Source: Glandiceps talaboti
Taxonomy: Eukaryota > Hemichordata > Enteropneusta > Spengelidae
Assembly (NCBI RefSeq): GCF_964340395.1
Contig: NC_135554.1
Location: 4,599,975-4,663,974, forward strand
Direction of reading: 5' to 3'
Length of the DNA stretch: 64,000 nt
The notes under the pieces were generated by a model. That model was not told the DNA's origin. It ran no database searches and saw only the letters and a program-made list of their open reading frames with translations. The position numbers and the translations under genes are program-made. Every line of letters begins with the position of its first letter. Position 1 is the first letter of the stretch. Positions 22,901-32,735 of the stretch are shown here, piece after piece.

Positions 22901-25900
22901 TGTAAATGTACATGTAAACAGAGTTTCTGGATGTAAGTGTACATGTAAACAGAGTTTCTGGATGTAAGTGTACAAGTAAACAGAGTTTCTGGATGTAAGT
23001 GTACAAGTAAACAGAGTTTCTGGATGTAAGTGTACATGTAAACAGAGTTTCTGGATGTAAGTGTACATGTAAACAGAGTTTCTGGATGTAAGTGTACATG
23101 TAAACAGAGTTTCTGGATGTAAGTGTACATGTAAACAGAGTTTCTGGGTGTAAGTGTACATGTAAACAGAGTTTCTGGATGTAAGTGTATATGTAAACAG
23201 AGTTTCTGGATGTAAGTGTATATGTAAGCAGAGTTTCTGGATGTAAATGTACATGTAAACAGAGTTCCTGGGTGTAAGTGTACATGTAAACAGAGTTCCA
23301 TATATCCAGGTTGTTGAAATGCTGCATTTTCAACCTACATGTTTGGCTTCAAATTATTCTTAAATTTCTCTCCAGGACTTCGTAGAGTAGTGGGTTTGAC
23401 TTTTTATTTCACCAAATAATTAGGGGTATCCCCATCCTTTATAGAGTAGTGGGTTCCACCCTATGATTTCACCTAATAATCAGGGGTATCCCATCCTTTA
23501 TAGAGAGGTGGGTTCCATCCTATGATTTCACCTAATAATCAGGGTTCTACCCAGGCCTTTATAGAGTAGTGGGTTCCACCCTATGATTTCACCTAATAAT
23601 CAGGGTTCTACCCAGGCCTTCAGAGAGTAGTGGGTTCCACCCTATGATTTCACCTAATAATCAGGGTTCTACCCAGGCCTTTATAGAGTAGTGGGTTCCA
23701 CCCTATGATTTCACTTAATAATCAGGGTTCTCACTAGGTCTTTATAGAGTAGTGGGTTCCACCCTATGATTTCACCTAATAATCAGGGTTCTACCCAGGC
23801 CTTTATAGAGTAGTGGGTTCCACCCTATGATTTCACCTAATAATCAGGGTTCTACCCAGGCCTTTATAGAGTAGTGGGTTCCACCCTATGATTTCACCTA
23901 ATAATCAGGGTTCTACCCAGGCCTTTATAGAGTAGTGGGTTCCACCCTATGATTTCACCTAATAATCAGGGTTCTACCCAGGCCTTTATAGAGTAGTGGG
24001 TTCCACCCTATGATTTCACCTAATAATCAGGGTTCTACCCAGGCCTTTATAGAGTAGTGGGTTCCACCCTATGATTTCACCTAATAATCAGGGTTCTACC
24101 CAGGCCTTTATAGAGTAGTGGGTTCCACCCTATGATTTCACCTAATAATCAGGGTTCTACCCAGGCCTTTATAGAGTAGTGGGTTCCACCCTATGATTTC
24201 ACCTAATAATCAGGGTTCTACCCAGGCCTTTATAGAGTAGTGGGTTCAACCCTATGGTTTCACCTAATAATCAGGGTTCTACCCAGACCTTTATAGAGTA
24301 GTGGGTTCCACCCTATGATTTCACCTAATAATCAGGGTTCTACCCAGGCCTTTATAGAGTAGTGGGTTCCACCCTATGATTTCACTTAATAATCAGGGTT
24401 CTACCCAGGACTTTATAGAGTAGTGGGTTCCACCCTATGATTTCACCTAATAATCAGGGTTCTACCCAGGACTTTATAGAGTAGTGGGTTCCACCCTATG
24501 ATTTCACCTAATAATCAGGGTTCTACCCAGGACTTTATAGAGTAGTGGGTTCAACCCTATGATTTCACCTAATAATCAGGGTTCTACCCAGGACTTTATA
24601 GAGTAGTGGGTTCCACCCTATGATTTCACCTAATAATCAGGGTTCTACCCAGGACTTTATAGAGTAGTGGGTTCCACCCTATGGTTTCACTTAATAATCA
24701 GGGTTCTACCTAGGCCTTTATAGAGTAGTGGGTTCCACCCTATGGTTTCACTTAATAATCAGGGTTCTACCCAGACCTTTATAGAGTAGTGGGTTCCATC
24801 CTATGATTTCACTTAATAATCAGGGTTCTACCCAGACCTTTATAGAGTAGTGGGTTCCATCCTATGGTTTCACCTAATAATCAGGGTTCTACCCAGACCT
24901 TTATAGAGTAGTGGGTTCCATCCTATGATTTCACTTAATAATCAGGGTTCTACCCAGACCTTTATAGAGTAGTGGGTTCCATCCTATGGTTTCACCTAAT
25001 AATCAGGGTTCTACCCAGGCCTTTATAGAGTAGTGGGTTCCATCCTATGATTTCACTTAATAATCAGGGTTCTACCCAGACCTTTATAGAGTAGTGGGTT
25101 CCATCCTATGGTTTCACCTAATAATCAGGGTTCTACCCAGGCCTTTATAGAGTAGTGGGTTCCATCCTATGGTTTCACCTAATAATCAGGGTTCTCCCCA
25201 GGCCTTTATAGAGTAGTGGGTTCCATCCTATGGTTTCACCTAATAATCAGGGTTCTACCCAGACCTTTATAGAGTAGTGGGTTCCACCCTATGGTTTCAC
25301 CTGATAATCAGGGTTCTACTCAGACCTTTATAGAGTAGTGGGTTCCACCCTATGATTTCACTTAATAATCAGGGTTCTACCCAGGACTTTATAGAGTAGT
25401 GGGTTCCACCCTATGGTTTCACCTAATAATCAGGGTTCTACTCAGACCTTTATAGAGTAGTGGGTTCCACCCTATGATTTCACTTAATAATCAGAGTTCT
25501 ACCCAGGACTTTATAGAGTAGTGGGTTCCATCCTATGATTTCACTTAATAATCAGGGTTCTACCCAGGACTTTATAGAGTAGTGGGTTCCACCCTATGAT
25601 TTCACTTAATAATCAGGGTTCTACCCAGGACTTTATAGAGTAGTGGGTTCCACCCTATGATTTCACTTAATAATCAGGGTTCTACCCAGGCCTTTATAGA
25701 GTAGTGGGTTCCACCCTATGATTTCACTTAATAATCAGGGTTCTACCCAGGACTTTATAGAGTAGTGGGTTCCACCCTATGATTTCACTTAATAATCAGG
25801 GTTCTACCCAGGCCTTTATAGAGTAGTGGGTTCCACCCTATGATTTCACTTAATAATCAGGGTTCTACCCAGGACTTTATAGAGTAGTGGGTTCCACCCT

Positions 25901-28900
25901 ATGATTTCACCTAATAATCAGGGTTCTACCCAGGCCTTTATAGAGTAGTGGGTTCCACCCTATGATTTCACCTAATAATCAGGGTTCTACCCAGGCCTTT
26001 ATAGAGTAGTGGGTTCCACCCTATGGTTTCACCTAATAATCAGGGTTCTACCCAGGCCTTTATAGAGTAGTGGGTTCCACCCTATGATTTCACCTAATAA
26101 TCAGGGTTCTACCCAGGCCTTTATAGAGTAGTGGGTTCCACCCTATGGTTTCACCTAATAATCAGGGTTCTACCCAGGCCTTTATAGAGTAGTGGGTTCC
26201 ACCCTATGATTTCACTTAATAATCAGGGTTCTACCCAGGACTTTATAGAGTAGTGGGTTCCACCCTATGATTTCACCTAATAATCAGGGTTCTACCCAGG
26301 CCTTTATAGAGTAGTGGGTTCCACCCTATGGTTTCACCTGATAATCAGGGTTCTACTCAGACCTTTATAGAGTAGTGGGTTCCACCCTATGATTTCACTT
26401 AATAATCAGGGTTCTACCCAGGACTTTATAGAGTAGTGGGTTCCACCCTATGGTTTCACCTAATAATCAGGGTTCTACCCAGGCCTTTATAGAGTAGTGG
26501 GTTCCATCCTATGGTTTCACCTAATAATCAGGGTTCTACCCAGGCCTTTATAGAGTAGTGGGTTCCACCCTATGGTTTCACCTAATAATCAGGGTTCTTT
26601 AACTTCTAGCTTGACCCATAGACTACAATGATTTCACCTAATAACCAGTCTTCTTCCATGCCATTATCACATAAATATGTGCAAATCTTCACCTGTGTGA
26701 CATCAAACACAGCGGATTAAAAACCCATATCACCCCTGTTCTACCGAACTATCTTTTCTATCTACTGTTTTGAGTGTTCCTGCTTATCCTACGCTATGAT
26801 CAAGTTATCGTAATAATTATGTGCTTTCAAAACGTAAATGCACACATTATGTTACATATATCGTTGGGTGGCGTGAGTTTGATACATAGAGGGACTTTTA
26901 TTTTTATTTTTATAAATTTTATTCTATCTAAAAATCAAGTAGTTTATCGAAGTAGCAGCTGGCAAGCTTACTTCTGATTTTCCGTCTAGCTCAGAGCTCC
27001 GAACTTACACTTCCCCAGCAAATATGAAAATGACAGAACAAAAGTTGTATTCAGACAAATTCTACTTACATTTTAAACTAAATTTGATATTACATGTACA
27101 TTGCAAGGTTATAACCGATAATTTTGGTTGAGAAACCACAGCACAGTATGACTGGTACCGTGTAGGTAAGGTTGACCTCGCGACAGGTCACAAGATTACA
27201 TAATTTGCATAGCTGTCGGGCGCCATTTTTTAATATGAGATGAAGAATATAGTGTGATGAAACGATGCAGTATTCGTAAAATACGATTTAAAATTTTAGA
27301 AAAATATAGAGGAATACTTAGTTATGTGATAAATATATAATTCCATGAAATCAATGTTAGTTTTATGTCATAATGCTCCTCGTATGATTCCGCAGACTTC
27401 AAATTCTTGCCTACTGGCTCAAATTTGTATTAGTCTGAGGAATCATACTCCGAGCATTATGACGTAAAACTAACATTGATTTCATATAAGTATACTATAG
27501 TGGTCTGTAAATCCACACTTTGATTTCTGTAAATATAAAACAAGCATGCCATTTCTATGTTTACTATATTTTGTTTTGCAAATATTGTCTAACTTTTAGT
27601 GTTTAGCTGTACTGAAAATATTCCAGACATAGCAAAACGTGATGATGTAGAGGAATTTATTCACAAAAACAAGAAATTTATGCATATGTTTTTTTAGAAC
27701 AAATGTGTCTGTAATTTGAAATTGCACGCAAACTGAAAAAAAATCATACATTTCTGAAATGAATTGCAAGTGTCAGAAGCTAAATATCTTAATTATGAAT
27801 ATAATGGATCAAGTTTTAAATGAAAAAATTGAGTACTTATATTTAGTAAAGCCAGCAGTGACTTGTATTTTGCAGTTAATAATATGCTATTAATATGAAA
27901 TCTATTTATAAACAGTGTTATGATAAACATAGTATTTGGGATGATGAAGGGTCAGTAGAGTCTGACCTTGAGGCTCTAGATAATGAATATAATGAAAGGA
28001 AATTTGTTTGTTGATTGAATTTTGATGACAACAGGGTGAGTCTATAGGGGTATATGATGTGCGCATCACTAAAAGTAGACTTTAAAGTAATTAAATTGAT
28101 ATACAGTTGTATATAGCTTAACCTTACCAACTGTGAATCATCTGGTTAATTTTTACAAAATATTTGTCTCAGAAATTATAAATCTTAAACTATTGCTGTG
28201 AATTTTTTGAAAAATCAAACCTTTTCTCAGTTACTCTATAAAATAAGTTATGGGTACATATTATTGTTAAATGAGCACAAAATGATATCAAAATTTAGCC
28301 ATTTTGATTCCAAGATGGCTGCCAAATACTACTGTTAACGACAGAACTGCCCTATATAAAGAGGATTATGGCTAATCTATGTAAATGCTGGAAAACTCAA
28401 ACTGCTAGCTTCTGGGTCTTGTTTTCAGCATTTTTTCTGTGCTCCGAGAAACACACAGGTCATGTATCATGTACAAATTGTTTGTGAATGTCGTAGGATG
28501 GTAACTTGATTCACAAATTAGTTGAAAATCAGTCTGTTTGTTTCATAGAATGAAAAAACCTTTCCAAATGAGGCAAATTCCCCTACAAACAGCTGTTTAG
28601 ATTGTGTGTCAGTCAGGATTATTCAAATATGCGGCATTTGCATGTGAAAAACCCAGATATAGGGAATGTTTATATTTTGGTGATTACTTGCCAGTGAGTC
28701 ATCACAAGTTCTCCACCTCCAAACATACAGTCAGTCATATGCAAAATAGGGTCCCAGGCATCGTCAGTTGTATGTTTAAATACTATGGGAAAATAAAAGC
28801 TTTTAATTCCCTTGAAAATGAGATAGTCAACCCTATATTTCTTTGATGACTTCAAAAGTACTAAGGAACATGCTTTCACGTGGTAAAGTTTGGAAAGATT

Positions 28901-30403
28901 TAAAAAAAAATTGATTTTCAGTGAACTTGGGCTGTGATATACATTGATTGTACTACAACATTAAATGTGTCAATCATATTACAGGATCTGACAAGACACT
29001 GCGTGACTTTGAGACTAATTTACAAGCTTTGAGAGATGATGAATCTACCATATATCCAGACAAGAGTAAGTCAGCAGCTATGCTGGGACCTGATGCCGAT
29101 TACAGCAGTGACTGGTTAGCCTGTGTGTCTAAGAAATCAGGACTACCTAGATGGTTACTCAGTGCCACTATTTTCCTCTCATCAATGGCTTTACTATGGC
29201 TATGCTGTGCTACTACTGTCACCGCACCTGATCAAAGGGTACCCAAACAGGTAGGATGTGTTTGCTAATCCACAATGCCCAATAAAACTATATCCAAGCA
29301 AGGGAAGTTATAATATGGGGCCGCCTGTTTTGGTAGCATACACAAAATATAGAGATACAGGGATCTCCCCACTGTAACTGGAGTCCTGGATAATATTAAT
29401 ATTCATGACTTAATTGATATTTGTAATTTGATTAGCATAACAATACTGAATAAATTTGTGTCCAATTGGAAGAAGTACATTATGCCAAATATGAACAATA
29501 TTTGTTCTAACACTTGCATAAAATTGTAAAGTATTTTCTTCTGTATATCCCATGTAAATATATTTTCCTTCCATTACTTGCACAGCAAATATTTTTGTTC
29601 CTATAGTACTAGTAATATTTCAAAGTATTATCTCCAAAGAAAACAATATTGCAAAATTTGCAGTTGAGTCAATCAATAAAAATTTGAAACATCATGTATG
29701 GACTGACCACTGATGGAAAACTATTCAAATGAGTTACTGGCAAGTTGATTGATGTTGCAGTGAGTGTAGACATTGAGAGGTGATGAACTGTAGTGGCAGG
29801 TACATTTTCTGACCATCTGGTATCTTTCCGTGATACAGTAAAGTGTATATCAAATACTAATAGAAGTGAAAAGAAACAAAGGGTGCTATATATGACTTCA
29901 CAGTTGTTTACAGAAGGAACCCAGGCCAGCTTTAAATATCTGTGTTCTCATTGTTTCAATATGGCATTCTTGACACTACAATATTTTACCCACAACTCTC
30001 TCTGATTTGTACTGAGCTTAGAACATTTGACTACAAACTGTCAGTCTTGTTCACTCTGTGATAGATGCCACTGTTTATGATCACGTTATTAAAAGTGGGT
30101 ATTCTTGTAAGTTACCACATAGTTAGGGATAGGGGAACACCAAAAGTTGGCAAGTCACAACATATTAGTGGTGCTTCAAATTGATGTAGAAGGTAAAGAG
30201 GTGTACGTTAACTTTATTTTGCTAACAATTCTGTTAATGTTTGATTCCTACAGAAGCTGAGTATTTATGGAGATCTTGAATATTTAAATCAAAGCAAAGA
30301 CAGACTACCTTATCCAGTGTACATAAAACCAGCCGGTCCAGACGACGATGCAGAACCTCTACCATTGAAGATTGAAATAGATCACACTCAATCAAGAATT
30401 TAG
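10759..30403 (+). CDS. TMEM59: Transmembrane protein 59 (TMEM59), complete, six coding exons
   Basis: Exons 10759-10911, 13721-13826, 15829-15923, 19101-19305, 28985-29250 and 30254-30403 join in frame (975 nt, 324 aa; human TMEM59 is 323 aa). It is a type I membrane protein of Golgi and endosomes. In mammals it affects glycoprotein maturation and recruits ATG16L1 to trigger local LC3 labelling. Visible parts: a signal peptide at residues 1-22 (ending YVSA), then a Cys-rich luminal region with conserved spacing (CVEVCENTYPLHTYPK, ACKRGCRMFS, ACKEAYSQ, ACNLGCQSQVPFA). Next come a WSMYVESDDGKVYMFQSQPE segment, one transmembrane helix at about 243-266 (ending LWLCCATTVTA), and a cytosolic tail opening KLSIYGDLEYLNQSK. 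In mammals the tail carries the ATG16L1-binding motif, and the SIYGDLE start is conserved here. The start codon is the only in-frame ATG before the signal peptide. A poly(A) signal lies 102 nt after the stop. The gene is tail to tail with RNF170. Confidence 0.96.
10912..13720. other. TMEM59 intron 1
   Basis: 2.8 kb of AT-rich intron with many TACATGTA-type sites and the inverted-repeat element at 12567-13332. The 135-codon frame at 11210-11617 has no recognisable similarity and is left uncalled. Confidence 0.85.
12567..13332. mobile_element. Non-autonomous element with ~165-bp terminal inverted repeats
   Basis: The left arm (12567-12729, starting AAGCCAATTTGACGTGCCAC) and the right arm (13162-13332, ending GTGGTGTATCAAATTGGCAT) are inverted, diverged copies. 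Both contain the block TGACTCACAAGARATG...CAGTTTTTCTSATTTTGACTCAC. They enclose about 430 bp of non-coding DNA. Shorter relatives of one arm occur near 30110-30200 and 48425-48505, so the family is dispersed. It fits a MITE-like DNA transposon; the superfamily is unknown. Confidence 0.7.
13721..13826 (+). CDS. TMEM59: TMEM59 exon 2
   Basis: 106 nt; acceptor TTATTACAG, donor GCAG/GTGATT, leaving one base for the next codon. It encodes AENLFACKRGCRMFSIMEFV and the CRHC motif of the luminal Cys-rich region. Confidence 0.95.
13827..15828. other. TMEM59 intron 2
   Basis: 2.0 kb. It holds a roughly 400-bp inverted-repeat element near its start and otherwise unremarkable AT-rich DNA. Small frames (for example 14858-15112 and 15437-15706 on the minus strand) match nothing I recognise. 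Confidence 0.85.
13978..14380. mobile_element. ~400-bp MITE-like element with ~60-bp terminal inverted repeats
   Basis: The left end (13978-14040: ATGAAAATCATAAACCATGA...CTTGGCTCAACAAAAAACTC) is mirrored by the right end (14319-14380: GAGATTTTTTGTTGAGCCAG...GTGGTTTTCATTG). The interior repeats CTGGCTMRACAAAATATC-like blocks. It has no coding capacity. Confidence 0.65.
15829..15923 (+). CDS. TMEM59: TMEM59 exon 3
   Basis: 95 nt; acceptor TTTGCTCACAG, donor GTG/GTAAGG, phase 0 out. It encodes ACKEAYSQTSTNYACNLGCQ and SQVPFAQKRQEV. This is among the most conserved TMEM59 segments (human ACTEAYSQ, ACHLGCQNQLPFAELRQE). Confidence 0.95.
16385..17955 (-). mobile_element. Penelope-like retroelement, 5'-truncated, with 13-bp flanking direct repeats
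   Basis: The insertion is bounded by the direct repeat TATAGGGTAATGT (16372-16384 and 17956-17968), a probable target-site duplication. It runs antisense to TMEM59. The coding part is described at 16531-17955. Beyond its stop, a 3' tail of about 150 bp contains GTTCAAATTGAATACTATGG-type sequence. The 5' end carries the near-palindrome GTATTCAAATTGAATAC, so a short terminal motif occurs at both ends. This agrees with the terminal repeats and 5' truncation usual for Penelope-like elements. Confidence 0.85.
16531..17955 (-). pseudogene. Penelope-like polyprotein fragment: reverse transcriptase plus GIY-YIG endonuclease
   Basis: The frame is uninterrupted from 18036 to the stop at 16531 (501 codons). 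About the first 27 codons are host intron outside the probable target-site duplication. Visible RT parts are LRPIVSSVGSITYN, ELRSYDVTALFTSVPI (catalytic Asp block), GAAMGSPVSPIVCNLYME, and the YVDDT catalytic motif. RT is followed by a Cys/His-rich linker and a C-terminal GIY-YIG nuclease (CGVVYQIPCQG...CKDSYIGETERSLKTRFLEHR). RT followed by GIY-YIG is diagnostic of Penelope-like elements. The N-terminal part of the RT, including the usual upstream fingers region, is missing, so the copy is presumably inactive although it has no internal stop. It is probably recent. Confidence 0.9.
19101..19305 (+). CDS. TMEM59: TMEM59 exon 4, ending at a donor that begins the 31-bp array
   Basis: 205 nt; acceptor ACCATTCCAG, donor TTTTG/GTAAGT, one base left over. 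It encodes the luminal segment MVRHFYNNFMDNARSYASWS and WSMYVESDDGKVYMFQSQPE, matching mammalian TMEM59 (WTFYLQADDGKIVIFQSKPE). The donor is the first base of the minisatellite that follows, so true donor and repeat unit cannot be separated by sequence downstream of the junction. Confidence 0.95.
19306..23304. repeat. 31-bp minisatellite, 129 units in perfect register, starting at the TMEM59 exon-4 splice donor
   Basis: The unit begins GTAAGTGTACATGTAAACAG and ends AGTTTCTGGAT. Unit starts fall at 19306 + 31n; I checked 19399 (n=3) and 23274 (n=128), so there are 129 units with no net insertion or deletion. Variation is confined to a few sites: TACATGT/TATATGT/TACAAGT, AAAC/AAGC, TTTCTGG/TTACTGG/TTCCTGG and GGAT/GGGT. 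Three units were seen with GTAAAT instead of GTAAGT. As 31 is not divisible by three and the antisense unit has no stop in any frame, all three minus-strand frames stay open for about 1,270-1,290 codons. These are artefacts, not genes. The last unit decays at TTCCATATATCC. Confidence 0.97.
23375..26598. repeat. 61-bp minisatellite, about 53 units, in TMEM59 intron 4
   Basis: The unit contains TTTATAGAGTAGTGGGTTCC, ACCCTATGATTTCACCTAAT and AATCAGGGTTCTACCCAGGC. The first two spacings at the left edge are 59 bp and the sequence there is diverged; the interior is homogeneous at 61 bp. Variants (GATTT/GGTTT, CCACC/CCATC, CCTAAT/CTTAAT, GGCC/GGAC/GACC) cluster in blocks. For example, 24660-25300 is rich in CCATCC and GACC units. 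This points to repeated segmental expansion. A 70-bp unique spacer separates it from the 31-bp array. Confidence 0.96.
26599..28984. other. Remainder of TMEM59 intron 4
   Basis: 2.4 kb after the two arrays. It contains the hairpin at 27344-27485 and a CCAAGATGGCTGCCAAAT block near 28310. No gene recognised. Together the arrays occupy about three quarters of this 9.7-kb intron. Confidence 0.85.
27344..27485. repeat. Inverted repeat (hairpin), ~55-bp arms
   Basis: The left arm (ATGAAATCAATGTTAGTTTT ATGTCATAATGCTC) is mirrored by the right arm (GAGCATTATGACGTAAAACT AACATTGATTTCAT), with a loop of about 25-35 bp containing TTGCCTACTGGCTC. The arms are about 90% matched. It is MITE-like; no target-site duplication was confirmed. 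Confidence 0.8.
28985..29250 (+). CDS. TMEM59: TMEM59 exon 5: transmembrane helix
   Basis: 266 nt; acceptor CATATTACAG, donor CAG/GTAGGA, phase 0 out. It encodes the luminal stem, then WLLSATIFLSSMALLWLCCA as the single membrane helix, ending PDQRVPKQ. This corresponds to the mammalian LLWICCATVATA segment. Confidence 0.95.
29251..30253. other. TMEM59 intron 5
   Basis: 1.0 kb of AT-rich DNA. A diverged fragment of the inverted-repeat family at 12567-13332 lies at about 30110-30200. The 70-codon frame at 29793-30005 is not supported. Confidence 0.8.
30254..30403 (+). CDS. TMEM59: TMEM59 exon 6: cytosolic tail
   Basis: 49 codons plus TAG; acceptor GATTCCTACAG. It starts KLSIYGDLEYLNQSKDRLPY and ends with an acidic segment. 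Mammalian TMEM59 has KLSIYGDLEFMNEQK at the same place. Confidence 0.95.
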   Translation, partial: KLSIYGDLEYLNQSKDRLPYPVYIKPAGPDDDAEPLPLKIEIDHTQSRI

Positions 30404-30504
30404 ACCACATGTTTGGAAACAAAAACAGGGTCCATATATAGTCTGCTAATTCATGGTATTGGTGCCTTGTCAATTTATGACGGGTTTTGTGAAATTCAAG
30501 GCAG

Positions 30505-30510
30505 AATAAA
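30505..30510 (+). promoter_or_regulatory. Probable TMEM59 poly(A) signal
   Basis: AATAAA in GGCAGAATAAAGTGC, about 100 nt after the TAG stop, with a T-rich run (TATTTTTTTTCTC) about 20 nt downstream. It gives a short 3' UTR. Confidence 0.65.
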
Positions 30511-32659
30511 GTGCAGGAAACATTATCAATATTTTTTTTCTCTTTGAAAATTAAGAAATGGGATTTAAGACTTTAATATGGCAAGGATGAATAATATGGT
30601 ATGACTTGAAACACAACTTTGGAACTAATGTTTGTGATGTTGGCAGTTCATTACATTGCATTCTTTTGTAATATTTCTTTTAGCAGGTAATATGTCATGC
30701 ATATACATTTTCTTTGGAATCATGAAGTAGATAAAAGAGAAAGAAAAAGAAATTTAAGTAGCAGTAACTTTAACTCTGGTGGCAGTGATGGGATCAATAA
30801 TTCTTCTTCAAGATATCACGCATATTAGTTTCACTCACAATGTTTTTGGTGGCAGTAGTGGGACCAAATACAAATTTCAGATTTGAAAGATATTGTTTTT
30901 GCAAGCTGTATGTTTGGTGCCAGTAGATGGAAAGATCAGCCGTTGTGGGCGCTCTTCTCATCCCTTGAATTCCACAAAGGGAAGGGATGATAAGGACACT
31001 CCCAGCTATGTATTTTGACAAGTCTGTGGTGGCAATGGTGGGATTATGTTATTTGTTAACAAAAGTCAGTCATTGTGTGACCAGACAAATAATATCAGTA
31101 TAACTTATTAGATTTTTGTGGAACTGTATGAGATTCATTTCACTGCTATAAGTGTGTTCCAGATCTCTCCATCAAATATCACTGTCACTGGTGCTACAGT
31201 TACTAGTAATAGTGTTACTAATCATTGGCAATTGGAACTCTAACCTATACTCCTATAATCGCTTCTCTGCATGGACATTTTTAAAACTACTAAATTACCC
31301 TAAATCATGTAAGGTAACATATAAACTGTAAATAGTGCACTGTGATGCTAGTAGTCTTAGTTTCCTATTATTATTATTATTTACACCTTGAAGTATGTCA
31401 TACATTTACGCTGTTCCCAAATGCCCTGCAGGATCAAAACAAAAAGCTTCATCAAATGTCACCACTGTTTGGCGAAAGTAGAATCAAATGTTATGTCTGT
31501 GACAGTAACTCTACATTCTATGCTATTAATATGAGGATATGTGCTTTTGCGCCTTACCACCTTCTATGTGTTTTGTGTGTTTTCAATGTTGATAATCAGA
31601 TTGAGGTGAGGGAGGGGGGAAGGGGAGGGGAATATTTGAGGGATTATTGTCTACATTTATTACAGTATATTTTTCAGATACCGAAAGGTGTTATAGGATG
31701 TTTATCGTGATAAATTCATACCTACTTACTATAGAACAATTAATATTCTACCACTGCTAAACTTTGGAGTACGGGACATGTTTGAAAGAAATTTGCCAAA
31801 TTTCAGCAAATGCCACATCATGTATAAAACTTGGTGTCAAACCTTGGTTAGGAACAAATGATTCCTTAGAGAGGGTTGATAGTGGTCAATACACGACAGT
31901 GAGGCTGGATGTTTTTTGTAATCATAAACTATGAGAAGTAATCACGTGAATACCGCTCTCACAAAAACAGGATGACGTTTTGGCATGCTGTGAAAAAGCC
32001 GAGTAGTTATGCAGGATTTGACCAGAGTTCTACAACAACACCAGCATTCATGTCATGTCCTCTGACAGCATCCTGTCATAGCACATCAGATGTCACAATG
32101 AAATGGTACAATTGTACGCCTTTGTCTTAGAACACTTTCATTTCATATAGTATGACATCATTTTGATCACCAAGGAGTCATACATGTATGGATAAGTTAT
32201 ACCGTATTATAGGTTTGAGTCAAAACACAAGACTGGGAAAATGTTGACCTAACATTAAAAGTTATGCGCAATTTTGTTACGATCTGGTTAAGGCATGTAC
32301 AGAAATGATTCATTGAAGATGTTGAGTAGCGGGAACATGAACACATAGTATTACATTGTAAATGGCTATAAATTTGGTTCATTTGATTGTTGACATGGTG
32401 ATTGTTGACATGGTGATTGTATGTTCAGAAACACTTGTCATACCATTTCATTTGATATTTTGGGTGTGACAGTATATGATTTGTCCCAATATGATTCAAT
32501 TGTTGGTAATTATTATCCTTCAGGTCAGCAAATTTTACATCACACTGTTACACTATGTCATATTTGAATGGAGGTAATAAAGCGGGATATTTGGGAATAT
32601 TGACTTGTGTTTTTTTTTTTTTAGCACAACAACCTCAATGTAGTTGTGCTGCACTGTAG

Positions 32660-32661
<2 letters not shown>

Positions 32662-32694
<33 letters not shown>

Positions 32695-32735
32695 TGTGTC
32701 TGTGTCTGTGTCTGTGTCTGTGTCTGTGTGTGTGG
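32662..32735. repeat. (TG)n/(TCTGTG)n microsatellite
   Basis: A pure TG run followed by TCTGTG hexamers. Confidence 0.9.

Noticed and set aside
19421-23333. Giant antisense ORFs (1272-1293 codons) as real repeat proteins
   Set aside because: All three frames are open for the same reason: a stop-free 31-bp unit. They lie wholly in a TMEM59 intron and show no domain or codon signal.
19306-26598. CRISPR-like array
   Set aside because: The units are contiguous with no spacers, and the context is an intron of an animal gene.
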